A stretch of DNA of 64,000 nt from Roridomyces roridus (taxonomy: Eukaryota > Basidiomycota > Agaricomycetes > Agaricales > Mycenaceae). How positions within the stretch are numbered: position 1 is the stretch's first letter; each line of letters opens with the position of its first letter. The DNA lies in NCBI GenBank assembly GCA_029378245.1, contig JARKIF010000001.1, positions 248,001 through 312,000 on the forward strand. Reading direction: 5' to 3'. The notes below the pieces were generated by a model. It was given only the letters and a program-made list of their open reading frames with translations. It was not told where the DNA came from and did not search any database. Shown in pieces: positions 32,923-44,059 of the stretch. Made by a program: the position numbers and the translations under genes.

Positions 32923-33110
32923 TCAGTGCTCGTTCGTTACTGAGTAGACGGACCTGGACGTCGTGGCCAGATTTTCGCAATGCGATGGCATCGCAGCAGT
33001 CAGTCCGCCGAGACCTGCACCGACGATTGAGACTTGCAAAAGACGCGGAGAAGCAACTTCGCTGGACGGCAGTAGCACTGTAGCATAGTCTATGGCGCCA
33101 TTCAAGTACC
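32923..33110 (-). pseudogene. FAD monooxygenase fragment (exon 1 and start of intron 1)
   Basis: The minus strand carries VSIVGAGLGGLTAA, the FAD-binding GxGxxG motif, and is very close at DNA level to 55205-55345 of the intact monooxygenase. The match runs through the exon end into the first bases of its intron (GTCCGTCTACTCAGTAAC against GTCCGTCAACTCAGCAAC). A 4-base insertion after the motif shifts the frame. Nothing of the remaining gene is present, so this is a DNA-level duplicated scrap. Confidence 0.8.
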
Positions 33111-33542
33111 TTCCAACCCATGGTAAGATGCTACGCTTCAGCGGTTTTAAGAGGCGTCAAAAGATCTTGGCCGAGACTAGTTCGAAGTCTGAGTTGATTG
33201 GGTCCACGATCGAAGCTGGAAGAACAGATTTGAGGTGGGCCGCGCACAAGTCGCGCAGGTCAGGTGAATTCGGGCCAGATTGTGATTCATGCAGAGTTGA
33301 ACGTTGAGTGCCCTAGTAGAAAAACTCGTCAAGTTGAAATACACGTACAAGTCGACGTATTGAACCTTGACCAGTCTGGCGTCGGATATGGGACCATTCA
33401 CTCGTAAGTTCAAGGAAAACAAACAACGAGGCGATGGTACCGCTCGGTCCCAAGACTCCACTCGCCCTCACTCACAGTTGCTTTGCCGATTGCGACGCCA
33501 TCAAGGTTGGAAAGTTGGCTTGAATTTGATATCATTTTGCAA
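33111..33542. other. No gene seen
   Basis: Intergenic sequence between the monooxygenase scrap and the convergent F-box gene end. Short ORFs only. Confidence 0.4.
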
Positions 33543-35337
33543 CTACACTCGCTGCACAGAAACCCTCGTCACCACCTCCTTCAACGACCCCAGCTCCGCC
33601 CCACTCAAAGAACACCTAATCAATCTCACCTCCTCAATACCCACATTCAACCTCTTCCGCTGCGCCAACCAATCAAGTATCGCCTCCATCTCCTGCTCGA
33701 ATACAATGTCGTGAAAATGAATCTTCCTGAGCGCGGGGAAGTACACCCTAGACACCGCATCGAACCTCGTCGGATCGCCTGCGGCCAGAAGAGGGTCCGA
33801 GTCGAGCTGCTGCGTGAACGGCTCGACGTGTCTGTGGAGTATGAGTGTCCGCACAGTCGCGTGATGGATAATCGGCGGCGGGAACCTCCACAGGGATGCA
33901 CAGTTGATGGTCAAGGTGGTGAGCGAATCGAGAGACATCACGAGTGCCGCGGCGCTCAGGATGTTCTCCCTACACGGCTGCATGGGAGATAAATCGTAAT
34001 CAAAGCGGGCTGTGTAACGAGAGAGCCTCTCGCATGTGCGATCAAATAAACCCACTTCCAGCGTACCCTCCTTGGTTGTCGGAGGGAGGTCGGTGAGCGT
34101 GACGGCGCAAATTTGGAATTGGTCGGCACGGACCCGCTGCTCTTCGAGCGCACGCCAGGTGTGCTTGATATCGCCAGCGTACGGCACGTGAACGGTGATG
34201 CGACATTTTGGGAGGATGAGGTTCCGCAGGAACCAGTAGATGGGCCAGTTGCTCGAGTTGAGCTCGAGCGTTTCCAAGTCGAGTCGAACAGGCATTTCCA
34301 AAGGTTTTCCAAAGAAAGCCAGAGAGGTCTCCGTCATGCACCAGGACAGCGCACGAAGACGCGGCATTCGGGTGGCTAGGAAGGTGAAGAGGTCACACCC
34401 CGTGGGGAGCTGGGTGACCTTGATGAGTTCGAGCGATACAATGTTGTTCCACAGGGGCGAGTCGGGATGAATTTGACAAGACCGAAGTGAGAGGTGGCGA
34501 AGCGCAGGAGCTTCACCGCCGAACAACGAGGCGGGTGCTATAGAATTGACCCGCCCGAAGCTCCAAAAATAAAAAGCTTCAAGGACCGGCGCCGGCTTGA
34601 AAAGCGAAGGCGGGAGCATAGAGTCGAACATGGGCAAAGTGAGATGCAGCTCACGAATTCTGTGTACCTGCCCCAGAACTTGATGGCGGGCAGCGACCGT
34701 TTTCTTCTCCCCCGAAGCCATATCCACGCCGACCGTGAGGGGTGCATTTCGAGACCGCTCCAACATCTCGAGGGCCCAACGAGGACTAGAAAGGACGATG
34801 CACGACCAGAACGCCGCGCTCGCCAACGCAACGTGCCGCCATCGGCGGCATACATGGGTGATCTTGAGGACAGGGATGAATCTCCGCGTCCGAAATTTCG
34901 GCTCGTCATCGTCAATCGAGCGGCACAGCTCCAGAATCACAGCGAGGAGCTCGGGAGGTAGGCGGGAGACGACGGCCAGGCTGTTCCTCCGCGCGCAGAG
35001 GGCCTGTTGGAGTATCGATAGCTCGAAAGACGGGAATGAATCCAAATCTTTCCCAGACACGACTTCCCGTGCGAGCTCCTCCGCGGTGGGTGCAGAGTCA
35101 GAGCCGAGCTTGGTCGGGCGACTGCGGAAGAGTTTCAAGGCTTGCAGGACGGGTGACGTCGTGCTAGCCTGCGCGATGTCGTCCAGCGCAAGGTCGATGT
35201 CCCGGATGAGTTGCAGTCTCGTGTCGTGTGCACTGAAAGCGGAGACGCTCTCGGTATCTGTGAGCAGGACTTGCAGAGAGGCCTGGATCGTGAATTTGGT
35301 GAGATTTTGGGGCAGGGAAAGCTAGAACGCGCACCAT
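33543..35337 (-). CDS. F-box/LRR-like protein, about 580 aa
   Basis: One long minus-strand frame (stop at 33543) encodes an F-box near residue 110: SRLPPELLAVILELC followed by VCRRWRHVALASAAFWSCIVL. The rest is leucine-rich with irregular repeats (LRHLSLRSCQIH, LRALSWCMTETSL, LETLELNSSNW), as in the large agaric F-box family. F-box proteins recruit substrates to SCF ubiquitin ligases. The frame is open upstream of the first in-frame Leu through ASLQVLLTDTESVSAFSAHD. A 52-nt intron (35334-35283) can join this to an ATG at 35337, so I extend the gene there. That tiny first exon is inference; the main exon is secure. Confidence 0.78.
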
Positions 35338-35578
35338 GGGATGATGGAGGACAGTGGCAACGAAGGAGATCGTCAGGTGACATCCCGCACGGTCCCATGA
35401 TCGGTGATCCGACCGACGCGTTGCGTCATGTCGATCTCAACGCAATCTCAACGAAGCAACAACGAAGCGCAAAAGCAAAGAAAAGTCACCCTAGTACCAC
35501 GCAGGTTTCGTCATCCACTGCCACCACCCCGAGTCCAGTCAAGCCTCCTCGGTCGATTGTTGAGCATCCTGTGAGGCC

Positions 35579-36071
35579 CAAGGGGGCACCGGGATCGAAA
35601 ATCCGTACCGGGGGAGGGTCCCAAGAAGGCTCGAAAAAAATTTCTATATGTATATTAGTAAATGTGTTTTGGAGCATATTGGACACCCTTCTACCAGTCC
35701 AGATTGTGCCAGAGCTTCTTGGTGTAGCCTCTCAACCACCAAAGCTTTAAAGTGATTGAAATTTCCAAATCGGGACTGATATATTACATAATACAGCTGA
35801 TCTCACTGACTCTCACAAGAAATTGCCACAGACAACAATTGTATCATTGCTCAAGTACACATGAGATGGGTCTAATTGACACTGGGGTCCTCTAATAAGT
35901 TTGTAATACATATTTTTCCTATGGTTGGGAGCTGCGGATTGCTCGGACCGCCGGTAAATCACATGACCGTGGAAATTATCTGCCTTATATAGGAGGGGAG
36001 GGGGGGTCCAGCCAGGGTCGAAAAAAACTTTTCGACCCTATATCCGAAATTCGGATCCCGATGCCCCCTTG
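35579..36071 (+). mobile_element. Non-autonomous hAT-like MITE, copy C
   Basis: 493 bp from CAAGGGGGCACCGGGAT to ATCCCGATGCCCCCTTG, with a perfect 8-bp duplication GTGAGGCC (35571-35578 and 36072-36079). The interior is collinear with copies A and B (central words TTGGGAGCTGCGGATTGCTC and TTATATAGGAGGGGAGG), with shorter poly-G tracts. It carries no insertion and serves as the reference copy. It lies upstream of the F-box and monooxygenase genes. Confidence 0.92.
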
Positions 36072-36079
36072 GTGAGGCC

Positions 36080-36639
36080 CTTAAAAAAATTGCCTCCATT
36101 CGAGATTGCCCGAAACAAGCCGTGGTCGTGACTGAAAGGGAAGTGGTAGATGGAGAGCTAAAGTGAGCTTGCATGAGCCTATATTGTCGTTCATGGAGTC
36201 CCAAGCTTGGGTGGCCAGTTCAGACTGGTAGCCGTTGATGACGAGCCTCGACAAGCGGTGTTCCGAATCAACTCTTGTCATCAACTTTCATCTTCTCCAA
36301 ATATTCTCGGGCTTTCTGCTTCAAGCGACTTCATGGGCGACTCAGTTCTCAGTCTCGGTGTTCACCTTGCCCTTGAGATTCTAATCCAACTTGTCAATGT
36401 TTCAATCTCGTGCCGACGCTGTTGTTGACCGCAGTCCACCGCAATTCCTCCCGTCAAACTATCTTTGAACTTCTTTCGGCGAAAAATTCGGCCGCTTACG
36501 CCTCTCAAATCGCTCATGTCTACTGCAAGGAAAAACGGGGACTGCTGACTCTGGGTCTTCGTCAAACTATCCCACTGGCCCGCAGTGCGCCGTCTCTGGT
36601 TATAAGGATGCGCTGGCTGAGCTTGACTGTCATACCACG
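36080..36639. other. Intergenic, 5' region of the monooxygenase
   Basis: No gene seen. The right end carries the TATA element listed at 36601. Confidence 0.45.
36601..36607 (+). promoter_or_regulatory. TATA box of the FAD monooxygenase gene
   Basis: TATAAGG lies 39 bp upstream of the start codon at 36640, preceded by GC-rich sequence. Confidence 0.55.
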
Positions 36640-38151
36640 ATGCAACCTCAAGTAACTCCCCCGCGTCCGAGCCCTTTGAAAGTGTCTGTCGTCGGTGCAG
36701 GCCTTGGAGGACTAACCGCTGCTCTGGGACTTCGTAGGAGCGGCCACAGTGTCCAGGTACGTTCAACTCTAAATGAAACAGACATTCATGCTATCTACAG
36801 ATTTTCGAAGCCTCTCAAATCAAGACAGAAACCGCCGCCGGGCTGGGGATTCAGACCAATCCGTTGCGTGTCTTGCGCGCCTTTGGATTTTCTAAAGACA
36901 ATTTGGAATGCAATGCAAACGAAGGGGTCACCGTTTTCGACGCGGAGACAGGACTTGGGTCAGCGCACCCATGGTCCGGACACAAGAATGTGCACGATCT
37001 GGAGCTTCGAGTGAGTTTCGATGGACGCAAACGCAGCTTGTGGCTTACTTGGTCTGTTCAGTCTGTGATGTGCCATCGAAGCGACCTTCACGACGAACTC
37101 AAGCGTCTGGCAATGGGAGAAGGTCGTGGCCTGCCCGTGCAGCTCCATCTTGATAGCAAAGCCGTGGCCTGCGAGCCTGAGTCTGGGACTATCACGCTGG
37201 CCAACGGGGAAACAATCGCTGCGGATCTCGTCATTGCGGCCGACGGACTGCATGTGCGTATTCACAATTCGCTGCAACACAAGTAGTCTAACAACAAGCA
37301 GTCTACCAGCCGTACCAGCATTGTGGGATACCCGGTGAATCCACCCCTCTCGGGGTACACCTGCTTCCGCTTCCTCTTGGATGCATCGAGCTTGCCTGAC
37401 ATCGCCGATCTCGCGTGGCTCACGGACAGCGGTGTCCCTGGGCCCAGAGCCATCTTCTGGAAAACCAAATCACTCAAGCTCTTGTTCGTTTACCCCGTCC
37501 GAAATGGTGCTCTCATCAACGTCGCCGCATTCTTCGAGGACGCGGACCAATTGGAATCCGGAAAACCGGGAACGGCGACTCGTGAAGAAGTGCTTGAGAT
37601 TTTCCGCGACGCGCAGCCCAAGTTTCTACGCATAATGGACCTGCCTCTCGTTGGCCCCATCGCAAAGTGGCCGCTGCGCGCGGTACCTGTGCTGCCGACT
37701 TGGATCCGGGGTCGGGCGGCTCTCCTCGGAGATGCGGCTCATGGGACTCTACCGCTACTCGGTCAAGGTACGTAGGCAGTCTTACCTTCAATGATTCAAC
37801 CTGTTCAAATTTCAAAGGCGCGGCGATGGCAATCGAAGACGCCGGTGTCCTCTCTGCCCTTCTTCCATTTGGAACCAAGGCAGAAGACATCCCCGCTCGC
37901 CTCGAAGCGTACCAAGAGCTAAGGAAAGCACGAGGAGAGTTCATCAACATTGAATCCATTGAGCAAGCAACCGTCCCACAAAAGCGGGGCTTCTTTTCGC
38001 GATGTGAGTGATACGTGGGTATCAGGTTGCGATACTTACTGACATTGACCCAGCTGCGGAGATGCAGGCCCTCTTGTTCGAATACGATGCAATTCAGGTA
38101 GGGGAGGATTACTTGAAGGAGCATTTCAATGGCGACTGCGAATTCGAATAG
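36640..38151 (+). CDS. FAD-dependent monooxygenase, salicylate-hydroxylase-like
   Basis: Six or seven exons. Start MQPQVTPPRPSPLKVSVVGA leads directly into the Rossmann motif VVGAGLGGLTAALGLRRSG. Downstream are CHRSDLHDELKRLA, the DG motif LVIAADGLH, and the FAD-contacting GD motif GRAALLGDAAHGTLPLLGQG, followed by AAMAIEDAGVLSALL. The gene ends with EYDAIQVGEDYLKEHF. This is a group A aromatic hydroxylase that uses NAD(P)H and O2, like salicylate hydroxylase. Introns are 45-60 nt (for example GTACGTTCAAC...CTACAG). It converges with the P450 gene, whose stop lies 17 bp beyond. A paralogue with 5'-exon identity is at 55209. Tailoring of the nearby polyketide is possible but unproved. Confidence 0.85.
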
Positions 38152-38168
38152 TTTCATACAACGTAGAT

Positions 38169-40026
38169 TTATAACTCATACACCCTCATCTCCTCCTGCG
38201 CCATCGCATTCTCCCTTTCGATAATCGCAACATGCCCCGCCGACCTCGGCGTGATCTGAATCCTAAACGGCCTCGGCATGCTGTTAAATCCATCCGTATA
38301 CGCCATCGTGTCGACGTCGATTTCGTTCCCGTGCTCGTCGAGCGCTTTGCCGAGGTTGAAGGCCCAGAGGATGCGTGCGATGCTGTGGACTTGTTTAGAA
38401 AAATATTCATGGATAGATAGAATGACTCTGCGCACTTGATGTAGATGCTGTTCACCCCGAGGAACTGCCCAGGGCAGACGCGCCGTCCATAACCAAAGGC
38501 CGAGTGCTGCCATGGACCGGGGTAGTCGCGTTTCGTCATGAACCTAAGTCGCTATATTCAGTCTGAATGAAATCCAAGAACCAGCGCTACGCACCGTTCA
38601 GGATCAAACCGATGTGGATCAGGAAAATCCTTCGGGTTCAAATGAATGCCCCACAAATTCGCGATAATCGTGCTCCCTTTGGGGATGAACATCCCCTCAT
38701 AAGTGAAATCCTCCGTACTCGCATGCGACGTTCCACCAAGTACAGCAACAGGGCGCCACCTCAGCGTCTCGTTCACCACCGCGCGGATGTACGGCAACGA
38801 ATCAGAGTCTTCGAATGTGGGCATCCGGTCTGGACCTACGACTGCGTCCAATTCCGCCTGTGCCTTCGGGATGAACGAAGATCCGAAAGCGGCACAGGCG
38901 AGCATGAATGACGCCAAGGTCCCAGCTGTGGTCTCCACACCCGCGCCAAAGGGTGTCCCGCATGCATAGGCCATCTCGAGCTCGGACATGCCGTGCTTTT
39001 CTCGGTCTTCGAGTAGTTGACGGCAGAATGACGGTTGGGCGCGGCCGGAATCCAGTTTGGATTTTACTTCCCTGACGAGGCGGGTGAGGTATTCCTTGTC
39101 GCGTTCGCGCTGTGCGAGGGCTTCGGTTCGCCAGGGAGTCAGGAAATTCGGAAGGTAGAGTAATGCGGGGACACTCTCCACGAGGTATTTTCCTGGGATA
39201 CTTGAAGAGGTTGGAACACGTCTAATAAAAGAAACGGCAACTCACTTGATGCTCATTAAATAATTCTGAGTCTCTCGATTGAGACAAACGACTTCATCAT
39301 TGTAGATATCATGCACTCTTCTGCCGTAGGTGATGACGACGGCGACGGAGGTGGCGTATCGTTCGAGGTGCTCGCGGTAGTCTAGCGGCGTTTTGATGAG
39401 TTCGGACATGAGTTGCTTGGATTCGAGGCTCTGGATTGGCTTGTACGTGTCCGATGCCTTCTGCATGAAAGAACCTGATTTCAAGTCAATCCCCGGTCAT
39501 ACAGGAGCTGCTGGCATACCGTGAAGGACCTTGGTTTCATTCAGTCATTATTTCCAGTCGAATACAAGCACTCACCCGACGCCATCGTCTCCAGAACGGA
39601 CCATTGCTCGCCATTAGCCCACGCAAATTGTTGCTCATGATTTCTTGACCCATGATAAACCGAGGTCGGGAGCTGGTCACGGGAGACTTCTTCTCAAGAA
39701 TATCCCAAGCGGCCTGGGCCGACCCGATGACAATGGTAGGCGTCCGACCCAGCAGCAGATACACCACCGGCCCATACTGCTCGTTAAGCTCCAAGAACCA
39801 CCGCCACGGTTTCTCTCGAGGAACCTGATTTCGATTACCGACGAGCCAGCTGGTGGGCGCTGATTCGCCGAATGAGCGAGTGAGTCGAGTCTTCTTCGTC
39901 TGAGAACCAGTACGTACCAGGACCGGGAGGTAGATCCTTGGCCTTCTTGAGCGGGCGAAGGACGAGGATGGCGACGAGCACAGCGGTGAGAGAAGCAGCT
40001 GCGATCCTGAGCTCGCGGGAAGACAT
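38169..40026 (-). CDS. Cytochrome P450 monooxygenase
   Basis: Minus-strand gene of several exons, start MSSRELRIAAASLTAVLVAI (40026), which forms an N-terminal membrane anchor, then DLPPGPG, the proline-rich hinge. Middle exons carry WFLELNEQYGPVVYLLLGR and the I-helix AGVETTAGT. The ExxR motif is in VVNETLRWRPVAV, and the haem loop FGYGRRVCPG gives the invariant cysteine. The C-terminus is RPFRIQITPRSAG and the gene ends at 38169. Length is about 500 aa, usual for microsomal P450s. The type resembles the agaric CYP family often labelled O-methylsterigmatocystin oxidoreductase; substrate is unknown. All catalytic motifs are intact. Confidence 0.88.
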
Positions 40027-40536
40027 GACGGGGGAAGAGAAGAGTGTGTGATCATTCCGTTACTTGTACTTCCCGGCTCGCACACATGACCCACGATTGT
40101 GTAAGATGCTTCTATGCGCGTCTGGAAAGGGAAGTATCTCCTCGGGACTGCGGCTGGCTGTTCGCATCTCCGTTGTGGATGATGGTGGTGGTTCAAGAGA
40201 AAGGTACGGAAATGATCCCACGCTCGGCTGCTCCATTCTTCATGTTGATCCACGATTGGGAAGTACTTCCTCCCCCATGGCTTCCACACCAAGAATCTCC
40301 TCCTGAACGGCCAAGTCAACGCGTCTTCGCAAAATTCCGGCACACGGCCTCCTTTTTACGTCCAAGGCCAGAGTTTATCGTCTCTGGTTCCTGCCCGGAT
40401 CCTTCGCTTGTCTGACAGGCCCACGATGCGAAAAGCTAGCCTGTCCCTCTCAGTCTGAGTAAATAATTAGCTTTTTTGCTCCTCTCCGTCTCCCACTCCC
40501 ACTCCCTGCCCTTGATCACGCACACCCACACTCGCA
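40027..40536. other. Intergenic, 5' region of the P450 gene
   Basis: No gene seen; likely upstream control region of the P450 (minus) and of whatever lies to the right. Confidence 0.4.
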
Positions 40537-40938
40537 TTATGCTCCCCACTGTGGTCTCTCGATTCAAAGCAGTCATGCGTATATTCCGTGGGCGGTCCGC
40601 CGGTGAGTACTTACTCGGCCTGCGCCTTGATAGGATCGTCCTTATGTACATACTAATGAGCGGCGGGTCCAGGCCAGGCGCGAGTTGGCATCTCCATTGT
40701 ATGTGAAACACAAGTCGCAACCAAATATTCTGAACCGGAGCTGTGAGTTCTTGTTCTCTTGGACTTTATGAAAAGTGCATGCTGAAGGATTTTTCCCAGA
40801 CCCCCTCATCATTTCCGATCTGTACACGCATGCGTGGAGAGACCGACGAGGCATCGAAGGGCGTCCTCTGTTTCTTTCGTTTCTATTCCCCCGGTTGCGG
40901 TGGTCTGATTGACCAGGGTGTGGTGGGGAATGACTGTG
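40537..40938 (+). CDS. Possible short gene or 5' exons, uncertain
   Basis: An ATG at 40537 opens MLPTVVSRFKAVMRIFRGRS, then a GTGAGT donor and a CCAG acceptor lead to GQARVGISIVCETQVATKYS, and another intron to a third exon. In one frame the third exon reads DPLIISDLYTHAWRDRRGIE and LFLSFLFPRLRW, which looks like real protein, but the splice phase I can find does not deliver that frame. It may be a decayed gene or the 5' part of the NTPase gene at 41075. Low confidence. Confidence 0.28.
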
Positions 40939-41074
40939 GTTGGCTTAGATATTAGACGGTTTTGTTGTCAAAGGGAATGGCAAGATGGGCAGAGCCCAAA
41001 GCCCCTAAGTGTGCTGTGAGACGGATCAATATTTTGTCGGTAGATCAAATGATGCGCCCGCTGACAATCGCTTG

Positions 41075-42872
41075 ATGTCTGCAGCCTTGCCACAATTCGC
41101 CTGGGACTCGCTCTTCGACGCCCTCCACCTCTCCCTCTGGCCCGCCGAAGCTGACCCCGCAGAAGTCGAGTCTGCATGGAACGAACCCCGCTCCCTCTTC
41201 GACCGCATCGAGACCCTCACCCGCGACTCGGAGCGATGGCTCACCCCTGATCACACCGGCTCAAGCAACAGTCGCAATTCCGCCGCAGACCCAGACCGCG
41301 AACCCGGACCTCAGAGCATCCGCTACATCTCCCTTGCAGCACATCCCGACCTCGCAGTCGAAAAGCTCGCGACGGAGCTCGACTGGCGCGGTGACGCCGC
41401 TTCGTTCGTCATCCGACACGAATATGTGCTGTTCATGAAGCACGCGATGGCCCGCATATCCAGCCCCCCGGACGACAGCTACCGCGGCAGGTTCTTTGTC
41501 ACAGGGCAGTCTGGCATCGGTGCGTGTGGCAGTGGTTTGCGGCTTGGATGACGCTGATCAATTTTACAGGGAAGAGCCTGGGCTGCTACTACCTGCTGTT
41601 CAGACTGCTTGCTACAGGGCAGTCGGTGTTCTTCCTGAACAGCTCCAGCAACGTCTACTACTTTTCGCGCGACGGCGTCCAACGAGCGAGCGAGGTGTCG
41701 GAGGCGTGGCCAAGGATGGTAGAGGCCCTCCGGAATAGCTGGGTCCTCATCGACGTCGACGATAAACCCAATTGGATGCCGCCTTCCATCTTCAATCGCG
41801 CACATTGCATCGTCTGGACGGCGTCAGAGTCGGATGGCACGCGGAGGTTCGTCAAGACGTTTGGTGCGGAAAAGTGGTACATGAAGGGGTGGTCATCGAC
41901 GGAAATCGAGGCTCTAACGTGCGTTACTACCCTCTGGCCCTCGTTTTATGTACTGATTCGAGAAGGGAACGACTCTCGGTTAAACGCAAGAGGGTCGCGG
42001 AACGGCTGGCCATGGGCGGGCCCGTAGCACGCAGCCTCTTTGGCGGCGTACCGATCCCTACCCGCGAGTCGATGGAGACAGACATCCAAGCTGCCCTCCG
42101 CGACAACATCTTTGCCTTTGACTCTGGCGATTCACCCATCTTCATCATCCAGCCTCGTGTCAGCACGAACGGTCTCCAACGGACGGACTATGCGGCTGAA
42201 TTCGTCTCTGACCGTATAGCACACCTCACGTTCGATATCGCGCAGGACCATCTCGAGCGGATACAGGGCCAGCTCGGGGCAGCGCTCGACGCGCCCAGCA
42301 CGTCTACCGTCGCAGGCGAATTCCTCGAAGGAATGATCCACCGTGCGCTCAACCGCGGCGTCCGACTACCGGTCATCTTCGGTGCAGGCACTCTCGCCGG
42401 CACGTTCCCACTGGACGACATCCAATCCGGGACACCTGCAGCCTCCGAATCAGCCGCAGCCAAACGGCCGTTATACCTCCGGCCCACGTCGGCCAATTTC
42501 GCGATTCTAGCTACGGACGACAAGCTCGGGTTCGTTCACTGTGCGTCTGGGGGCGGTGACTATTTCACGCACCGGAGGGATATTTTCCGGACGTTGTTGA
42601 GGATTGTTACGAGGTTGCCGAGGGGGATGAGGAGGTCTGAGATGCCTGTTGTGTATTGTGTTGTGGGGACTCAGCATGCGCGGGTGAGGGCGCTTGTTGG
42701 TGAGGCGAAGAGGAGGTTGGAGGAGCTCAAGGGGTTGGAGGCGCGTGAGCTTGGGGAGGAGATGTATGTGAGGGAGGCGGATGCGGAGGAGGCGAGGAGG
42801 AGGATTGGGATGTTTGGAGTTGTGGGGTATACGTTTCATTATCGGTTGGGGTTCGTTGAGGTGTCGGAGTGA
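41075..42872 (+). CDS. P-loop NTPase of the agaric CRN-associated type
   Basis: Three exons (introns 41520-41569 and 41919 to about 41962). The N-terminal region PQFAWDSLFDALHLSLWPAE and FVIRHEYVLFMKHAM precedes a Walker A motif FVTGQSGIGKS; the first intron falls inside it, between IG and KS. The motif WVLIDVDDKP is a candidate Walker B. The second half has RESMETDIQAALRDNIF and a long helical C-terminus ending FHYRLGFVEVSE. The layout matches a large uncharacterised agaric family often annotated as Crinkler-like or RHS-associated NTPases, believed to derive from a P-loop domain of Crinkler proteins. No toxin-type C-terminal domain is recognised. Function is unknown. Confidence 0.7.
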
Positions 42873-43050
42873 GGGTTTCGTTTGCTTTATTTCGTCTTTT
42901 ATTTATTTTATTTATCGTAGATGATGCTGGGCCACTGAGTGCTCGAACCGAGTGTGTTCCCGTGGAAAGCGTTAAGCGTGCGGTCTTCGCGGGCAAGTAA
43001 TTTTTTCAGCGTTCAGAAGGCGACTCTCGCTCTCCTTTGGAGATCAGCTC

Positions 43051-43412
43051 TAGTGATGGCCACGGGTAACCCGTGAGGTGCCGAGGACCCACCCGTACCC
43101 GTACCCGCGCTTGACCCGTCCCCGTGGTCGCGGGTACGGGTACCCGTCGGCTAGGCACGGGTGGCTGATCGCCGGTGTGCCGTGACTTCTGGCGGTTGCT
43201 GGCACCGCTCTTTGGCATTCAAAATGCAAAGTAAGGGTACATTTAAATTACTGGCGTCGCTTTCAGCTCTCACAGACGTCGCTTGCAGATGCCAGAGACC
43301 CACGGGTCGGCCACGGGTCAGTCCACGGGTCCGAGTCCTTGACCCGTACCCGTACCCGCCGCCACCCGTACCCGTGACCCGTCGCGGGTCACCGCACCCG
43401 TGGCCATCACTA
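43051..43412. mobile_element. GC-rich 362-bp hAT-like MITE
   Basis: Ends are TAGTGATGGCCACGGGT and its exact reverse complement. A perfect 8-bp duplication ATCAGCTC flanks the element (43043-43050 and 43413-43420). Both arms are filled with CCCGTACCCGTACCCG-type words in opposite orientation, so nearly the whole element could fold into a hairpin. The TAGTG tip is shared with the 772-bp element at 5685. Confidence 0.9.
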
Positions 43413-43420
43413 ATCAGCTC

Positions 43421-44059
43421 CGTCCGTTGCTTCTGGCTTTAGCCTCGATGTCCTCCCCTGGGCCGAGATTTTGGTGGTGGTGTGACAGCTATCTGCAAAA
43501 CTCTGGAGCACTTCCAAAAAAAAGTTCACTCGAACTTTTGACAGCTCTCCAGCAATCTCCGTGCTTGCTACTGTGGAGCGGAGACCTCATTAGGAAGGTC
43601 GATGTCATTCATTGCCATTTATGGCCGGTGAACTTTTTTTCGAAGCGCTCCAGAGTTATGCAGTTAGCTGGAATGTGGGGTATTCTGTTCCACCAAGGGA
43701 AGGCGAACACAATATGCACATGGTGAGCTGGAAAAACTCGGGGAGGCCCCAGGGAGTCCGTTCAACTTTTTCAACTGATGGCGCCGCAATCTCGGCAAAC
43801 CTTCGAAAAGGTCCGAGTCTCGTTGATGCCGTCGTCGTCACGACGACCGGCGGCCGCGAGACAGCGCGGAATCCCGTCGCGTGGCCTTTCCAGCTTTTCA
43901 CCCTTCTTCCTCTCTCCTTCCACATTCCCTGCATCCGCGCAAGTCGCTTTTGAGCCTTCACCGTTCTTTCAACCCCGTTCTTTCAAGCTTCAATCTCATC
44001 TCAAGGTACGTCCAATCCGCCCCCCTTCTACGTTTCCCGCCCACAAAGTTCCTTTCCAG
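43421..44059. other. Intergenic, 5' region of the secreted-protein gene
   Basis: No gene seen. A long frame (43778-44371) runs into the signal peptide of the next gene but its upstream part is Ser/Pro-rich and probably untranslated leader; a pyrimidine-rich stretch just before 44060 fits a 5' UTR. Confidence 0.45.
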
